Positions 40,610-48,542 of a stretch of 64,000 nucleotides of DNA are shown piece by piece. The stretch's first letter is position 1. Each line of letters opens with the position of its first letter. Under the pieces are notes generated by a model that saw nothing but the letters and a program-made list of their open reading frames with translations, was not told the DNA's origin and did no database searches. Both the position numbers and the translations under genes were made by a program. Source of the DNA: Avrilella dinanensis (GTDB lineage: Bacteria; Bacteroidota; Bacteroidia; Flavobacteriales; Flavobacteriaceae); the NCBI RefSeq assembly GCF_002807015.1, contig NZ_NIPO01000001.1:246962-310961 (forward strand), given 5' to 3'.

Positions 40610-41758
40610 ATGCATTTAAATAACTTTGTCTTACAAAACAATATTGAAACACCGGCATATATTTATGATTTGCCCAATTTGAGAGAAATTTTGATAAAAG
40701 CCAAATCGGCTGCTGATAGATATGGCTATCATATACATTATGCTATTAAAGCAAATAATAATAATCGTATCTTAGATACTGTTCAATCCTTTGGATTTGG
40801 TGCAGATTGTGTAAGCGGTCGTGAAATAGAGCTGGCAATTTCTTCAGGATTTTCAAATGATGAAATTTTTTTTGCGGGTGTAGGTAAAACAGACGAGGAA
40901 ATAGTTTTAGCTTTAAATAGCCATATTTTAGCTTTTAACGTTGAATCGGTTCATGAACTACAAGTAATAGGAGAATGGGCAAAAATATTGAATAAAAACG
41001 CCAGAATTGCTTTGCGGATTAATCCTGATGTCGATGCTCAAACACATCATTACATTACCACGGGATTACAAGAAAATAAGTTTGGTATTTTCTCACACGA
41101 AATCAGCACTGCTTTAGAAATTATTAGAACTAATGAACATTTAAAATTTGTCGGACTTCATTTTCATGTTGGTTCTCAAATTACTGATTTAACCGTTTTT
41201 AAAAATCTATGTTTGAAAGTTAATGAATGGAATCGTTGGTTTTCTGAAAGAGGATTTATACCTGAAATATTGAATTTAGGTGGTGGATTAGGTGTTGATT
41301 ACAATCAACCCGACAGTGTTCCCGGAAAAAATTTTGAGGAATTCTTTGGTATTTTCCATCGTTTTTTGGAGCCATTATCTAATCAAAAAATACATTTTGA
41401 ATTAGGAAGATCTTTGGTTGCTCAGTGCGGAAGTCTTTTATCGAGGGTGCTTTATATTAAAAACGGGCTCAGTAAGAATTTCGCCATTCTTGATGCAGGT
41501 ATGACAGAGTTAATCCGCCCGGCTTTGTATCAGGCTTCTCATACTATACAAAATTTAAATAATAGTTCCGGCGAAACACATAAATATGATATTGTTGGTC
41601 CTATTTGTGAAAGCAGCGATTGTTTTGGCAAAGATATTTTTTTACAAAAACTGAGCAGAGGTAATATCATTGCTGTTCGTACTGCAGGTGCTTACGGCGA
41701 GGTAATGTCTTCACAATATAATTTGAGAAAACCACTGAGTATTTATTTTATTGAATAA
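40610..41758 (+). CDS. lysA: Diaminopimelate decarboxylase
   Basis: The 382-residue protein is a fold-III PLP decarboxylase (EC 4.1.1.20), the last step of lysine synthesis. The PLP Lys is in YHIHYAIKANNN; further signatures are FVGLHFHVGSQI, NLGGGLGVDY, FELGRSLVAQCGSL and VGPICESSDCFGKD, which carries the catalytic Cys. It lies 14 bp after lysC and is surely co-transcribed under the same leader. Confidence 0.95.
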   Translation: MHLNNFVLQNNIETPAYIYDLPNLREILIKAKSAADRYGYHIHYAIKANNNNRILDTVQSFGFGADCVSGREIELAISSGFSNDEIFFAGVGKTDEEIVLALNSHILAFNVESVHELQVIGEWAKILNKNARIALRINPDVDAQTHHYITTGLQENKFGIFSHEISTALEIIRTNEHLKFVGLHFHVGSQITDLTVFKNLCLKVNEWNRWFSERGFIPEILNLGGGLGVDYNQPDSVPGKNFEEFFGIFHRFLEPLSNQKIHFELGRSLVAQCGSLLSRVLYIKNGLSKNFAILDAGMTELIRPALYQASHTIQNLNNSSGETHKYDIVGPICESSDCFGKDIFLQKLSRGNIIAVRTAGAYGEVMSSQYNLRKPLSIYFIE

Positions 41759-41788
41759 TATGTAGATTCGTATTTATCAGAAAGGTTG

Positions 41789-41796
41789 TACTTTTG
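41789..41796 (+). promoter_or_regulatory. -7 element TACTTTTG for ybeY
   Basis: Perfect TAnnTTTG 18 bp before the ATG at 41815. It contains the alternative TTG start at 41794, arguing against it. Confidence 0.6.
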
Positions 41797-41814
41797 CAAC
41801 GAAAACCAATAACA

Positions 41815-42237
41815 ATGATTTTATTTCATTATGAAACTGATTTTGCCCTTAAAACGGAAACCAATTATGCCAATTGGATTCGTTCTGTGGTTGAATCTGA
41901 AGGAAAAATAGTTGGAGAGATTAATTATATCTTCTGCGACGATGATTATCTGTATAATATCAATATTAATTATTTGAATCACAATACATTAACTGATATT
42001 ATAAGCTTTGATTATACCGATGGTAACACTATTTCCGGCGATATTTTCATTTCTGTTGAAAGAGTGCGGGAAAATGCAGATGAATTAGGTATAAATTTTC
42101 ATCAGGAATTGCTTCGGGTAATGTCGCATGGTGTTTTACATTATTGTGGCTACAAAGATAAATCTGATGTTGATGAAAAACTGATGAGAGAAAAAGAAGA
42201 TGAGAAAATAAAAATGTTCCACGTGGAACATTTATAG
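41815..42237 (+). CDS. ybeY: Endoribonuclease YbeY (rRNA maturation)
   Basis: The 140-residue protein is YbeY/UPF0054, a zinc-dependent RNase for 16S rRNA maturation. The metal motif reads SHGVLHYCGYKDKSDVDEK: the first two His of H-G-x-L-H are present, but the third His of the Escherichia coli motif (GYDH) is replaced by KDK, as I believe is usual in Bacteroidota. The final codons, KMFHVEHL, are encoded by a parS-like palindrome (42215-42230). Start set at 41815 because the -7 element is at 41789. Confidence 0.88.
   Translation: MILFHYETDFALKTETNYANWIRSVVESEGKIVGEINYIFCDDDYLYNININYLNHNTLTDIISFDYTDGNTISGDIFISVERVRENADELGINFHQELLRVMSHGVLHYCGYKDKSDVDEKLMREKEDEKIKMFHVEHL
42215..42230. other. 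parS: parS-like site 1, inside the end of ybeY
   Basis: TGTTCCACGTGGAACA is a perfect 16-bp palindrome and a well-known form of the ParB-binding parS site (the Bacillus type is TGTTTCACGTGAAACA). It lies within the last coding codons of ybeY. Confidence 0.8.
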
Positions 42238-42269
42238 TTTCAATATAAGTTTTTATATTTAAGTTTCGA

Positions 42270-42285
42270 TGTTCCACGTGGAACA
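42270..42285. other. parS: parS-like site 2, between ybeY and mnmG
   Basis: A second identical perfect TGTTCCACGTGGAACA, 55 bp after the first and 35 bp before the mnmG start. Confidence 0.82.
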
Positions 42286-42320
42286 ATATATTGATTTTAT
42301 TATTTTAAAAATTAGGAAAA

Positions 42321-44192
42321 ATGTTTCAAGATAGATATGATGTGGTGGTGGTAGGAGGAGGACATGCTGGTTCAGAAGCGGCAGCGTCAGCGGCCAATAT
42401 GGGCATGAAAACCTTGCTGATTACAATGAGCCTGCAGAACATTGCACAGATGAGTTGTAATCCGGCAATGGGTGGAATAGCAAAAGGACAAATCGTTCGA
42501 GAAATTGATGCAATGGGAGGATATTCAGGAATTGTAACCGACAAAACTGCTATTCAATTCCGAATGTTGAATATGTCAAAAGGGCCAGCGATGTGGTCGC
42601 CAAGAGCACAATCAGATAGAATGCGTTTTGCTGAAACTTGGCGGTTGATGTTGGAACAAACGCCTAATTTGGATTTTTACCAAGACATGGTTTCTGGATT
42701 GATTATCGAAGGAAATCAAATTGTCGGAGTAAAAACACAACTTGGATTAGAAGTGTTTTCTAAAACCGTAATTCTAACCAACGGCACTTTTCTAAATGGA
42801 TTAATTCATATCGGAGAAAAACAATTTGGTGGAGGGCGAGCAGGAGAAAAAGCGGCTTTTGGTATTACCGAAGATTTGGTTCGTTTAGGGTTCGATGCAG
42901 GAAGAATGAAAACCGGAACACCACCGAGAATCGATGGAAGAAGTTTGGATTATTCCAAAATGGAAGAACAACCCGGAGATGAAAATCCGGCAAAGTTTTC
43001 TTATTCTGACGAAACAAAACCGTTACAAAAACAGCGTTCTTGTTTCATGACTTATACTTCACCGGAGGTTCACGATTTGTTACGTGAAGGCTTTGACCGC
43101 TCACCGATGTTTACAGGAAGAATCAAAAGTGTCGGACCGAGATATTGTCCGTCAATCGAAGATAAAATTAACCGTTTTGCAGACAAACAACGTCACCAGA
43201 TTTTTGTTGAGCCTGAAGGCTGGGATACCGTTGAAGTGTATGTAAACGGATTTTCAACTTCGCTACCAGAAGATGTCCAGGCAAAAGCTATCCGACAGAT
43301 TGCCGGATTTGAAAAAGCTAAATTTTTCCGTCCAGGTTATGCTATAGAGTATGACTATTTTCCGCCTACACAATTGAAACATACGTTGGAAACAAAGTTG
43401 ATTGATAACTTGTTTTTTGCCGGGCAGATCAACGGAACAACAGGTTATGAAGAAGCAGCTGCACAAGGGTTAATGGCCGGGATTAATGCGGCTTTGAAAG
43501 TGCAGGAAAAACAACCGCTTATCCTTCGCAGAAACGAAGCTTATATCGGTGTTTTGATTGACGATTTGATTACCAAAGGAACCGAAGAGCCTTATAGAAT
43601 GTTTACTTCTCGGGCAGAATATAGAACGCTTTTGCGTCAGGATAATGCCGACTTTAGGTTAACAGAAAAATCTCATCGTATGGGATTGGCGTCCGAAAAT
43701 CGCCTGAGAAGAATGGAAGAGAAGAAAAAAGAAACTGAAAAAATGCTTTCTTTTTTCAAAGAAACATCGGTTAAACCAGAAGAAGCTAATCTTGTTTTAG
43801 AAGAAAAAAATTCACTGCCGATGAAACAGGCAGACAAAATGTTTAAGGTTTTTTCTCGCCCGCAATTAGACTTAAATGATATATTACAATTCAAAGATGT
43901 TAAACAATATTTGGACGGAAATCAACTCGACGATGAGATAATCGAGCAGGTATATATTCAACTTAAATATTCCGGATATATTGAAAAAGAAATCAATAAT
44001 GCGGAAAAACTAAATCGTTTGGAAGATGTAAAAATTCCAGATAATTTTGATTACGACAAAGTGAAATCCTTATCGTATGAATCCAGAGAAAAATTTAAAA
44101 AAATCAGACCGGCAACTATTTCTCAGGCATCGAGAATCAGCGGTGTTTCTCCATCGGATATTTCGATTCTGCTGATTCATATGGGGAGATAA
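42321..44192 (+). CDS. mnmG: tRNA uridine-5-carboxymethylaminomethyl modification enzyme MnmG
   Basis: The 623-residue FAD protein matches MnmG (GidA): FAD motif VVGGGHAGSEAAASAANMG, FRMLNMSKGPAMWSPRAQ, LTNGTFLNGLIHIGE, TGTPPRIDGRS, GYEEAAAQGLMAGINA and the C-terminal helical domain ending ASRISGVSPSDISILLIHMGR. With MnmE it builds cmnm5 at U34 of several tRNAs. In many bacteria gidA lies by oriC; here it is bracketed by parS-like sites and lies about 3.5 kb from the oriC candidate. Confidence 0.97.
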   Translation: MFQDRYDVVVVGGGHAGSEAAASAANMGMKTLLITMSLQNIAQMSCNPAMGGIAKGQIVREIDAMGGYSGIVTDKTAIQFRMLNMSKGPAMWSPRAQSDRMRFAETWRLMLEQTPNLDFYQDMVSGLIIEGNQIVGVKTQLGLEVFSKTVILTNGTFLNGLIHIGEKQFGGGRAGEKAAFGITEDLVRLGFDAGRMKTGTPPRIDGRSLDYSKMEEQPGDENPAKFSYSDETKPLQKQRSCFMTYTSPEVHDLLREGFDRSPMFTGRIKSVGPRYCPSIEDKINRFADKQRHQIFVEPEGWDTVEVYVNGFSTSLPEDVQAKAIRQIAGFEKAKFFRPGYAIEYDYFPPTQLKHTLETKLIDNLFFAGQINGTTGYEEAAAQGLMAGINAALKVQEKQPLILRRNEAYIGVLIDDLITKGTEEPYRMFTSRAEYRTLLRQDNADFRLTEKSHRMGLASENRLRRMEEKKKETEKMLSFFKETSVKPEEANLVLEEKNSLPMKQADKMFKVFSRPQLDLNDILQFKDVKQYLDGNQLDDEIIEQVYIQLKYSGYIEKEINNAEKLNRLEDVKIPDNFDYDKVKSLSYESREKFKKIRPATISQASRISGVSPSDISILLIHMGR

Positions 44193-44312
44193 TTTTTAGT
44201 TTAAAGTTTATTAGTTTAAGGTTTAAAGTTGTTTAATTTGTAAGATTTCGAATACCTTGTAGAAAATACGGATAGATTAAATCTGTGAGCTGAAATCCGA
44301 TAATTAAAAAAT

Positions 44313-44328
44313 GTTCCACGTGAAACTA
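44313..44328. other. parS: parS-like site 3, after mnmG
   Basis: TGTTCCACGTGAAACT differs from the palindrome at two positions (GGAACA to GAAACT) and combines the two known parS arm forms. It lies 9 bp before the methyltransferase start codon. Confidence 0.68.
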
Positions 44329-44336
44329 TACTAAAT

Positions 44337-45173
44337 ATGAGAAACAAAATCATTAAAGATTACAGCGTTTCCCGCAAAGATTTCGAATTGAAATTTGATG
44401 CGGAAAATGAATTGTATCAAACTTGTTTTTCTGACTGGGAACATCTTGGGTCGTATTATAAATCTGAAAATTACATTTCACATACCGACGGCAAACGGAA
44501 TTGGTTTGAAAAAATCTATCAAAAAGTAAAACGACATACGATTAAAACCAAGTGGAATCTGATTCGAAAATTTCATCATAAATCAGAATTATCGGTTTTG
44601 GATATCGGTTGCGGAACGGGTGATTTTTTAAAATATGGTATCGAAAAAAACCGATGTCATGGAGTAGGAGTAGAGCCGAATCTGGAGGCACGAAAAAGAG
44701 CTACGCAAAAAAATCTGAATGTGGTTGATGATTTAACTCAAGTGGAAAATGAAAAATTTGATGTCATTACACTTTGGCATGTTTTGGAACACGTTCCCGA
44801 TTTAGATTGTTATTTTTCCTTCTTCAAAGAAAAATTGAACGATGACGGTTTGCTTGTGATTGCTGTCCCGAATTTCAAATCTTACGATGCAACTTATTAT
44901 AAAGAGTATTGGGCAGCTTGGGACGTGCCCAGACATCTTTGGCATTTTAGTCAAACGAGCATTCAAAAATTAAGTCAGCCTTATGGGTTCAATTTAATAC
45001 ATACGAATCCGATGTATTTTGACAGTTATTATGTGTCACTGCTGTCGGAAGAATACAAAACCGGTCATAAAAATATCTTGAATGCTTTTCGCATCGGTTT
45101 TTTGTCAAATTGGAAAGCAAAACGTACAAAACAGTATTCTTCGCACATTTATTTACTGCAAAAATCAAATTAA
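44337..45173 (+). CDS. Class I SAM-dependent methyltransferase
   Basis: The 278-residue protein has SAM motif I LSVLDIGCGTGDFLKYG, motif II-like VGVEPNLEARKRA, and motif IV DVITLWHVLEHVPDLDCYF, then LLVIAVPNFKSYD and HLWHFSQTSI. This is the UbiE/Methyltransf_11/23 class often acting on glycans, lipids or small molecules. Substrate unknown. It stands alone after mnmG. Confidence 0.88.
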   Translation: MRNKIIKDYSVSRKDFELKFDAENELYQTCFSDWEHLGSYYKSENYISHTDGKRNWFEKIYQKVKRHTIKTKWNLIRKFHHKSELSVLDIGCGTGDFLKYGIEKNRCHGVGVEPNLEARKRATQKNLNVVDDLTQVENEKFDVITLWHVLEHVPDLDCYFSFFKEKLNDDGLLVIAVPNFKSYDATYYKEYWAAWDVPRHLWHFSQTSIQKLSQPYGFNLIHTNPMYFDSYYVSLLSEEYKTGHKNILNAFRIGFLSNWKAKRTKQYSSHIYLLQKSN

Positions 45174-45497
45174 AAAGATTTAAGCGTTTTTCTGACATAA
45201 AAAAGTATTCTTGGTAGCGAAATTTATTTTAAAGCCTTAAATCGAATTTATGAAAACAGATTTTAATCAATATTTCTTATCAAAAACAGATTAAGTATAA
45301 ATATATGTTATAAGTGATAGTTTAAAGTCTATATGGGAAAATTCAAAAGTTAGCTTGAGTACTGAAAAACGGAATAATTATAAACATGAAATTCCAACTT
45401 GAAACAAAATTAACCTGAAACATTAAACAAACACTAATTAAAGTTAAACTCAGAAGTTTTAAAAAAAATATTACTTTTACACCAAAATTAAAAAGGA
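45174..45497. other. Gene-free AT-rich interval, nothing recognised
   Basis: This 324-bp stretch between the methyltransferase and OmpH/Skp genes has only very short open frames, no strong hairpin and no clear repeat. TACTTTTA near 45474, a near-match to the -7 element, could serve the ompH-like gene. Confidence 0.5.
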
Positions 45498-46118
45498 ATG
45501 AAATTAAGACAATTTTTTATCGTTGCCGCTTTGGGTGTGGCATTTGTATCATGTGACAATAACAATACGAATTCAGAAAATCCTCAGCAAGAAAAAAAAG
45601 CTGACGCAAAAACCGCTTATATTGATACCGAGCGTTTGATGAAAGAGTATGAAGAGTCGAAAGATTTTGAAACCAAATATCAGGCGATGTCCGAGCGTAT
45701 GCAAAACGAATTGGAAAGCGATATGAAAAAATTTCAGCGTGATGTGGAAGATTTGCAGAGAAACGCCCAGTCAAAAGGAATGCAGTGGGCTCAACAAAGA
45801 GAAGCTGAATTGACCCGTCGCCAGCAAACTTTGTTGCAAAAGGAGCAAAACTACATGAAGAAATTTCAAGAAGAAGGAGCTGTTGAACGCGATAGTTTGG
45901 TGACTAAAATGAAAGATTTTATCAAAACTTACGGAGCTGAAAAAGGCTATGATTATATCTACGGGACAGGCGATGCGGCTACAGTATTGTTTGCCAAAGA
46001 CGAATATGATATTACCGACGAAATCATCAAATTGATGAACGAGGCTTATGGTAAAAAGGCTGAAGTACCGGCTGAAGAAGCAAAATCTGAAGAAAAGACA
46101 GAGGAAACCAAAAAGTAA
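45498..46118 (+). CDS. OmpH/Skp-family periplasmic chaperone, lipoprotein form
   Basis: The 206-residue protein has a lipobox (AALGVAFVSCDNN), then the Skp/OmpH pattern: TAYIDTERLMKEYEESKDFE, a long charged coiled-coil (about 55-135), and the closing GYDYIYGTGDAATVLFAKDEYDITDEIIKLMN (starting GYDYIYG). Skp-type proteins hold unfolded outer-membrane proteins in the periplasm. This one is lipid-anchored and has an acidic Glu/Lys-rich tail. A terminator follows at 46146. Confidence 0.88.
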   Translation: MKLRQFFIVAALGVAFVSCDNNNTNSENPQQEKKADAKTAYIDTERLMKEYEESKDFETKYQAMSERMQNELESDMKKFQRDVEDLQRNAQSKGMQWAQQREAELTRRQQTLLQKEQNYMKKFQEEGAVERDSLVTKMKDFIKTYGAEKGYDYIYGTGDAATVLFAKDEYDITDEIIKLMNEAYGKKAEVPAEEAKSEEKTEETKK

Positions 46119-46145
46119 AAAACCTTTTTTGAAAACCTATTTCTG

Positions 46146-46181
46146 ACCTGTAAGTTTCCTGGAATCTTACAGGTTTTTTTA
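46146..46181 (+). terminator. Intrinsic terminator after the OmpH/Skp gene
   Basis: ACCTGTAAG (46146-46154) pairs with CTTACAGGT (46166-46174), followed by T-run. Confidence 0.85.
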
Positions 46182-46205
46182 TGAAATTTTTGCTAAATTC
46201 ACGGC

Positions 46206-48479
46206 ATGAATCAGATTTCCACCGAAGCCGATTGGGTACTCCGATACGCTAATCAAACCAATCAATCGATATTCCTGACCGGAAAAGCCGGTACGGGCAA
46301 AACTACTTTGCTCAGAGAGCTCGTGGCTTCCACACACAAAAACGTGGCAGTTGTTGCACCGACGGGTATTGCTGCACTCAACGCCAAAGGTGTGACCATT
46401 CATTCGTTGTTTTTACTGCCTTTTGGCACCTTTGTGCCCGATGATGATTTTGTTTCCGAGCATGTTCGTACCGAAAACAGACGCTCATTAAGAAGACATT
46501 TCCACTTCCGGAGTGAAAAAAAACGGCTGATTCAATCACTCGAATTATTGATTGTGGACGAAGTGAGTATGTTGCGTGCCGATGTGTTGGACGCTATGGA
46601 TTTCATGTTACGGGTTATTCGCAGAAATAATCTGCCTTTTGGTGGTGTACAGCTGATTTTTATTGGTGATTTATTACAGCTTCCGCCGGTTGTCAAATCA
46701 GAAGAATGGAATGTTCTGCAACAATTTTATCAGGGAATTTATTTCTTCAATGCCAAAGTTTTGCAAGACTATCCACCTGTTTATATCGAATTGGACAAGG
46801 TTTTCCGGCAAACCGACCATGAATTTCTGGATATTTTGAACGCCATTCGGGAAAACAGGATTAACAATAAGCATTTGAGTATATTACAAAAATACGTCAA
46901 TCCGAAATTTGATATCCGCAAAAACAAAGATACACTTGTGCTGACCACGCATAACCACAAAGCCGACAAAATTAACAACGAAGCATTAGCCGCTATTGAG
47001 GAAAAAGAATATGTGTTTGAGGCAGAAACCGTAGAGGATTTTCCGGAAAGATTATACCCGATGGAACACCAGTTGAGGTTGAAAAAAGGAGCAAAAGTGA
47101 TGTTTATCAAAAATGATATTTCGTTTGAAAAGAAATATTACAACGGAAAAATCGGTGTCGTTCATGAAATTAACCCCTCCGAAATCAAAGTGAGGTTTCC
47201 GGAAGACAATGAAATTATCGAAGTGGATAAATATGAATGGCAGAATATCCGTTATTCGGTCAACAAAAATACCAAAGAGATTGAAGAAAAAATATTAGGA
47301 ACTTTCACGCAATATCCGCTCAGGCTGGCTTGGGCAATCACGGTGCACAAATCTCAAGGGCTTACATTCGACCGTGCAGCGATTGATTTAAAGCAGGTTT
47401 TTGCTTCCGGACAGCTCTATGTAGCTTTGTCGCGGCTTCGTTCGTTAAACGGACTTATTTTACTCGATAACATCGACAATTCTTTGCTGATTCCGAACCG
47501 GGAAGTGGCTGATTATGCCAAAAACAAACCTGATGAACAACAGCTTGAACAATATTTTAATCATTCCGCAGCTCAATATCTTTATGAGAATTTGCTTAAT
47601 TCATTCACATGGAAAGATTTTCAGCTACACTGGAAAAAATTTATGGACGATTTGCAGTTCAGTGGCGGGTCAGACAAAAAAAAACAGTATGCGGTTTGGG
47701 CTCAGAAACAATATGAGTCTATCGCTGATTTGGTTTCAAACGGAGCTAAATTCGTTAAGCAGTTAAAAATTAAATTTGCCGAAAATCCGCAGGCGATGGA
47801 TTATTTTCAGCAACGGGTTTTTAAGGCATACGAATATTTTTTCCCGCGTTGGGACGCTTTGTATTTTGAATTATTGCACAACCTCGAACTCAGCAAAAGG
47901 CAAAAAGGAATGAAAGCCTTGGCAGAAGATTTGAGTGAGCTGGACAGCGAAATGTTGGATATTATGTTGCGTCTGGACAAAATTAACCAATGGTTGAAGG
48001 CTTTATCCGAAAATCAAACGATTGATAAAACTACGTTATATTCTGCGGATAAAGCTCAAATCAGGCTGAATCATCTGGTTGAAATTAAGCAGATTATCAC
48101 TAAAAATTATTTGCATTTTGAAGATGATATTTATGAAGAAGACCAGCCGAAGAAAAAGCCTAAAAAGGACAAAAAACCAACGATAGACATCACGTTTGAA
48201 CTATGGTCGCAAAAACTCAGCATTGCCGAAATCGCCCGTGAACGCAAGCTCACAGAAGGTACGATTTACGGACATTTGTCCAAACTCGTCGAAGCCGGAA
48301 AGGTTGATATCAATGATTTGTTACCGTCCGATTTGATTAGCAAAATGCAAATCGCCTATGACCAAAACGAAATTTCTGACTTATCAGCCCTCAAAAATGC
48401 GGTAAATGACGACAACATTTCATGGGACGAACTTCGGTTGTTTATGAAAAGTCAAAGAGCTAATCATCAAGGTTTATAA
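46206..48479 (+). CDS. Pif1-like helicase with C-terminal HTH
   Basis: The 757-residue protein has a SF1B Pif1-type ATPase: Walker A LTGKAGTGKTTLLREL, VAPTGIAALNAKGVTIHS, Walker B ELLIVDEVSMLRADVLDAM, GGVQLIFIGDLLQLPPVV, and the late motif AWAITVHKSQGLTFD with LYVALSRLRS. Residues of about 650-700 form a HTH_40-type domain (SIAEIARERKLTEGTIYGHL) as in RecQ-related helicases. It probably unwinds DNA in repair or recombination; substrate unknown. Confidence 0.92.
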   Translation: MNQISTEADWVLRYANQTNQSIFLTGKAGTGKTTLLRELVASTHKNVAVVAPTGIAALNAKGVTIHSLFLLPFGTFVPDDDFVSEHVRTENRRSLRRHFHFRSEKKRLIQSLELLIVDEVSMLRADVLDAMDFMLRVIRRNNLPFGGVQLIFIGDLLQLPPVVKSEEWNVLQQFYQGIYFFNAKVLQDYPPVYIELDKVFRQTDHEFLDILNAIRENRINNKHLSILQKYVNPKFDIRKNKDTLVLTTHNHKADKINNEALAAIEEKEYVFEAETVEDFPERLYPMEHQLRLKKGAKVMFIKNDISFEKKYYNGKIGVVHEINPSEIKVRFPEDNEIIEVDKYEWQNIRYSVNKNTKEIEEKILGTFTQYPLRLAWAITVHKSQGLTFDRAAIDLKQVFASGQLYVALSRLRSLNGLILLDNIDNSLLIPNREVADYAKNKPDEQQLEQYFNHSAAQYLYENLLNSFTWKDFQLHWKKFMDDLQFSGGSDKKKQYAVWAQKQYESIADLVSNGAKFVKQLKIKFAENPQAMDYFQQRVFKAYEYFFPRWDALYFELLHNLELSKRQKGMKALAEDLSELDSEMLDIMLRLDKINQWLKALSENQTIDKTTLYSADKAQIRLNHLVEIKQIITKNYLHFEDDIYEEDQPKKKPKKDKKPTIDITFELWSQKLSIAEIARERKLTEGTIYGHLSKLVEAGKVDINDLLPSDLISKMQIAYDQNEISDLSALKNAVNDDNISWDELRLFMKSQRANHQGL

Positions 48480-48542
48480 CTGTGACGAAGTGACGGAGTG
48501 ACGATTGTGACTGCTAATGGCTTTTGGCTATTGCCTAATCAA
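48480..48542. repeat. Short degenerate GTGACG tandem
   Basis: After the helicase stop, GTGAC recurs five times (about 48481-48512), followed by a GGCTTTTGGCTATTGCC stretch. It is simple, intergenic and non-coding. Confidence 0.4.

Noticed and set aside
42047..42286. Minus-strand 79-codon frame opposite ybeY and the two parS-like sites
   Set aside because: It is a mirror of the palindromic parS sites and of ybeY; no independent coding evidence.
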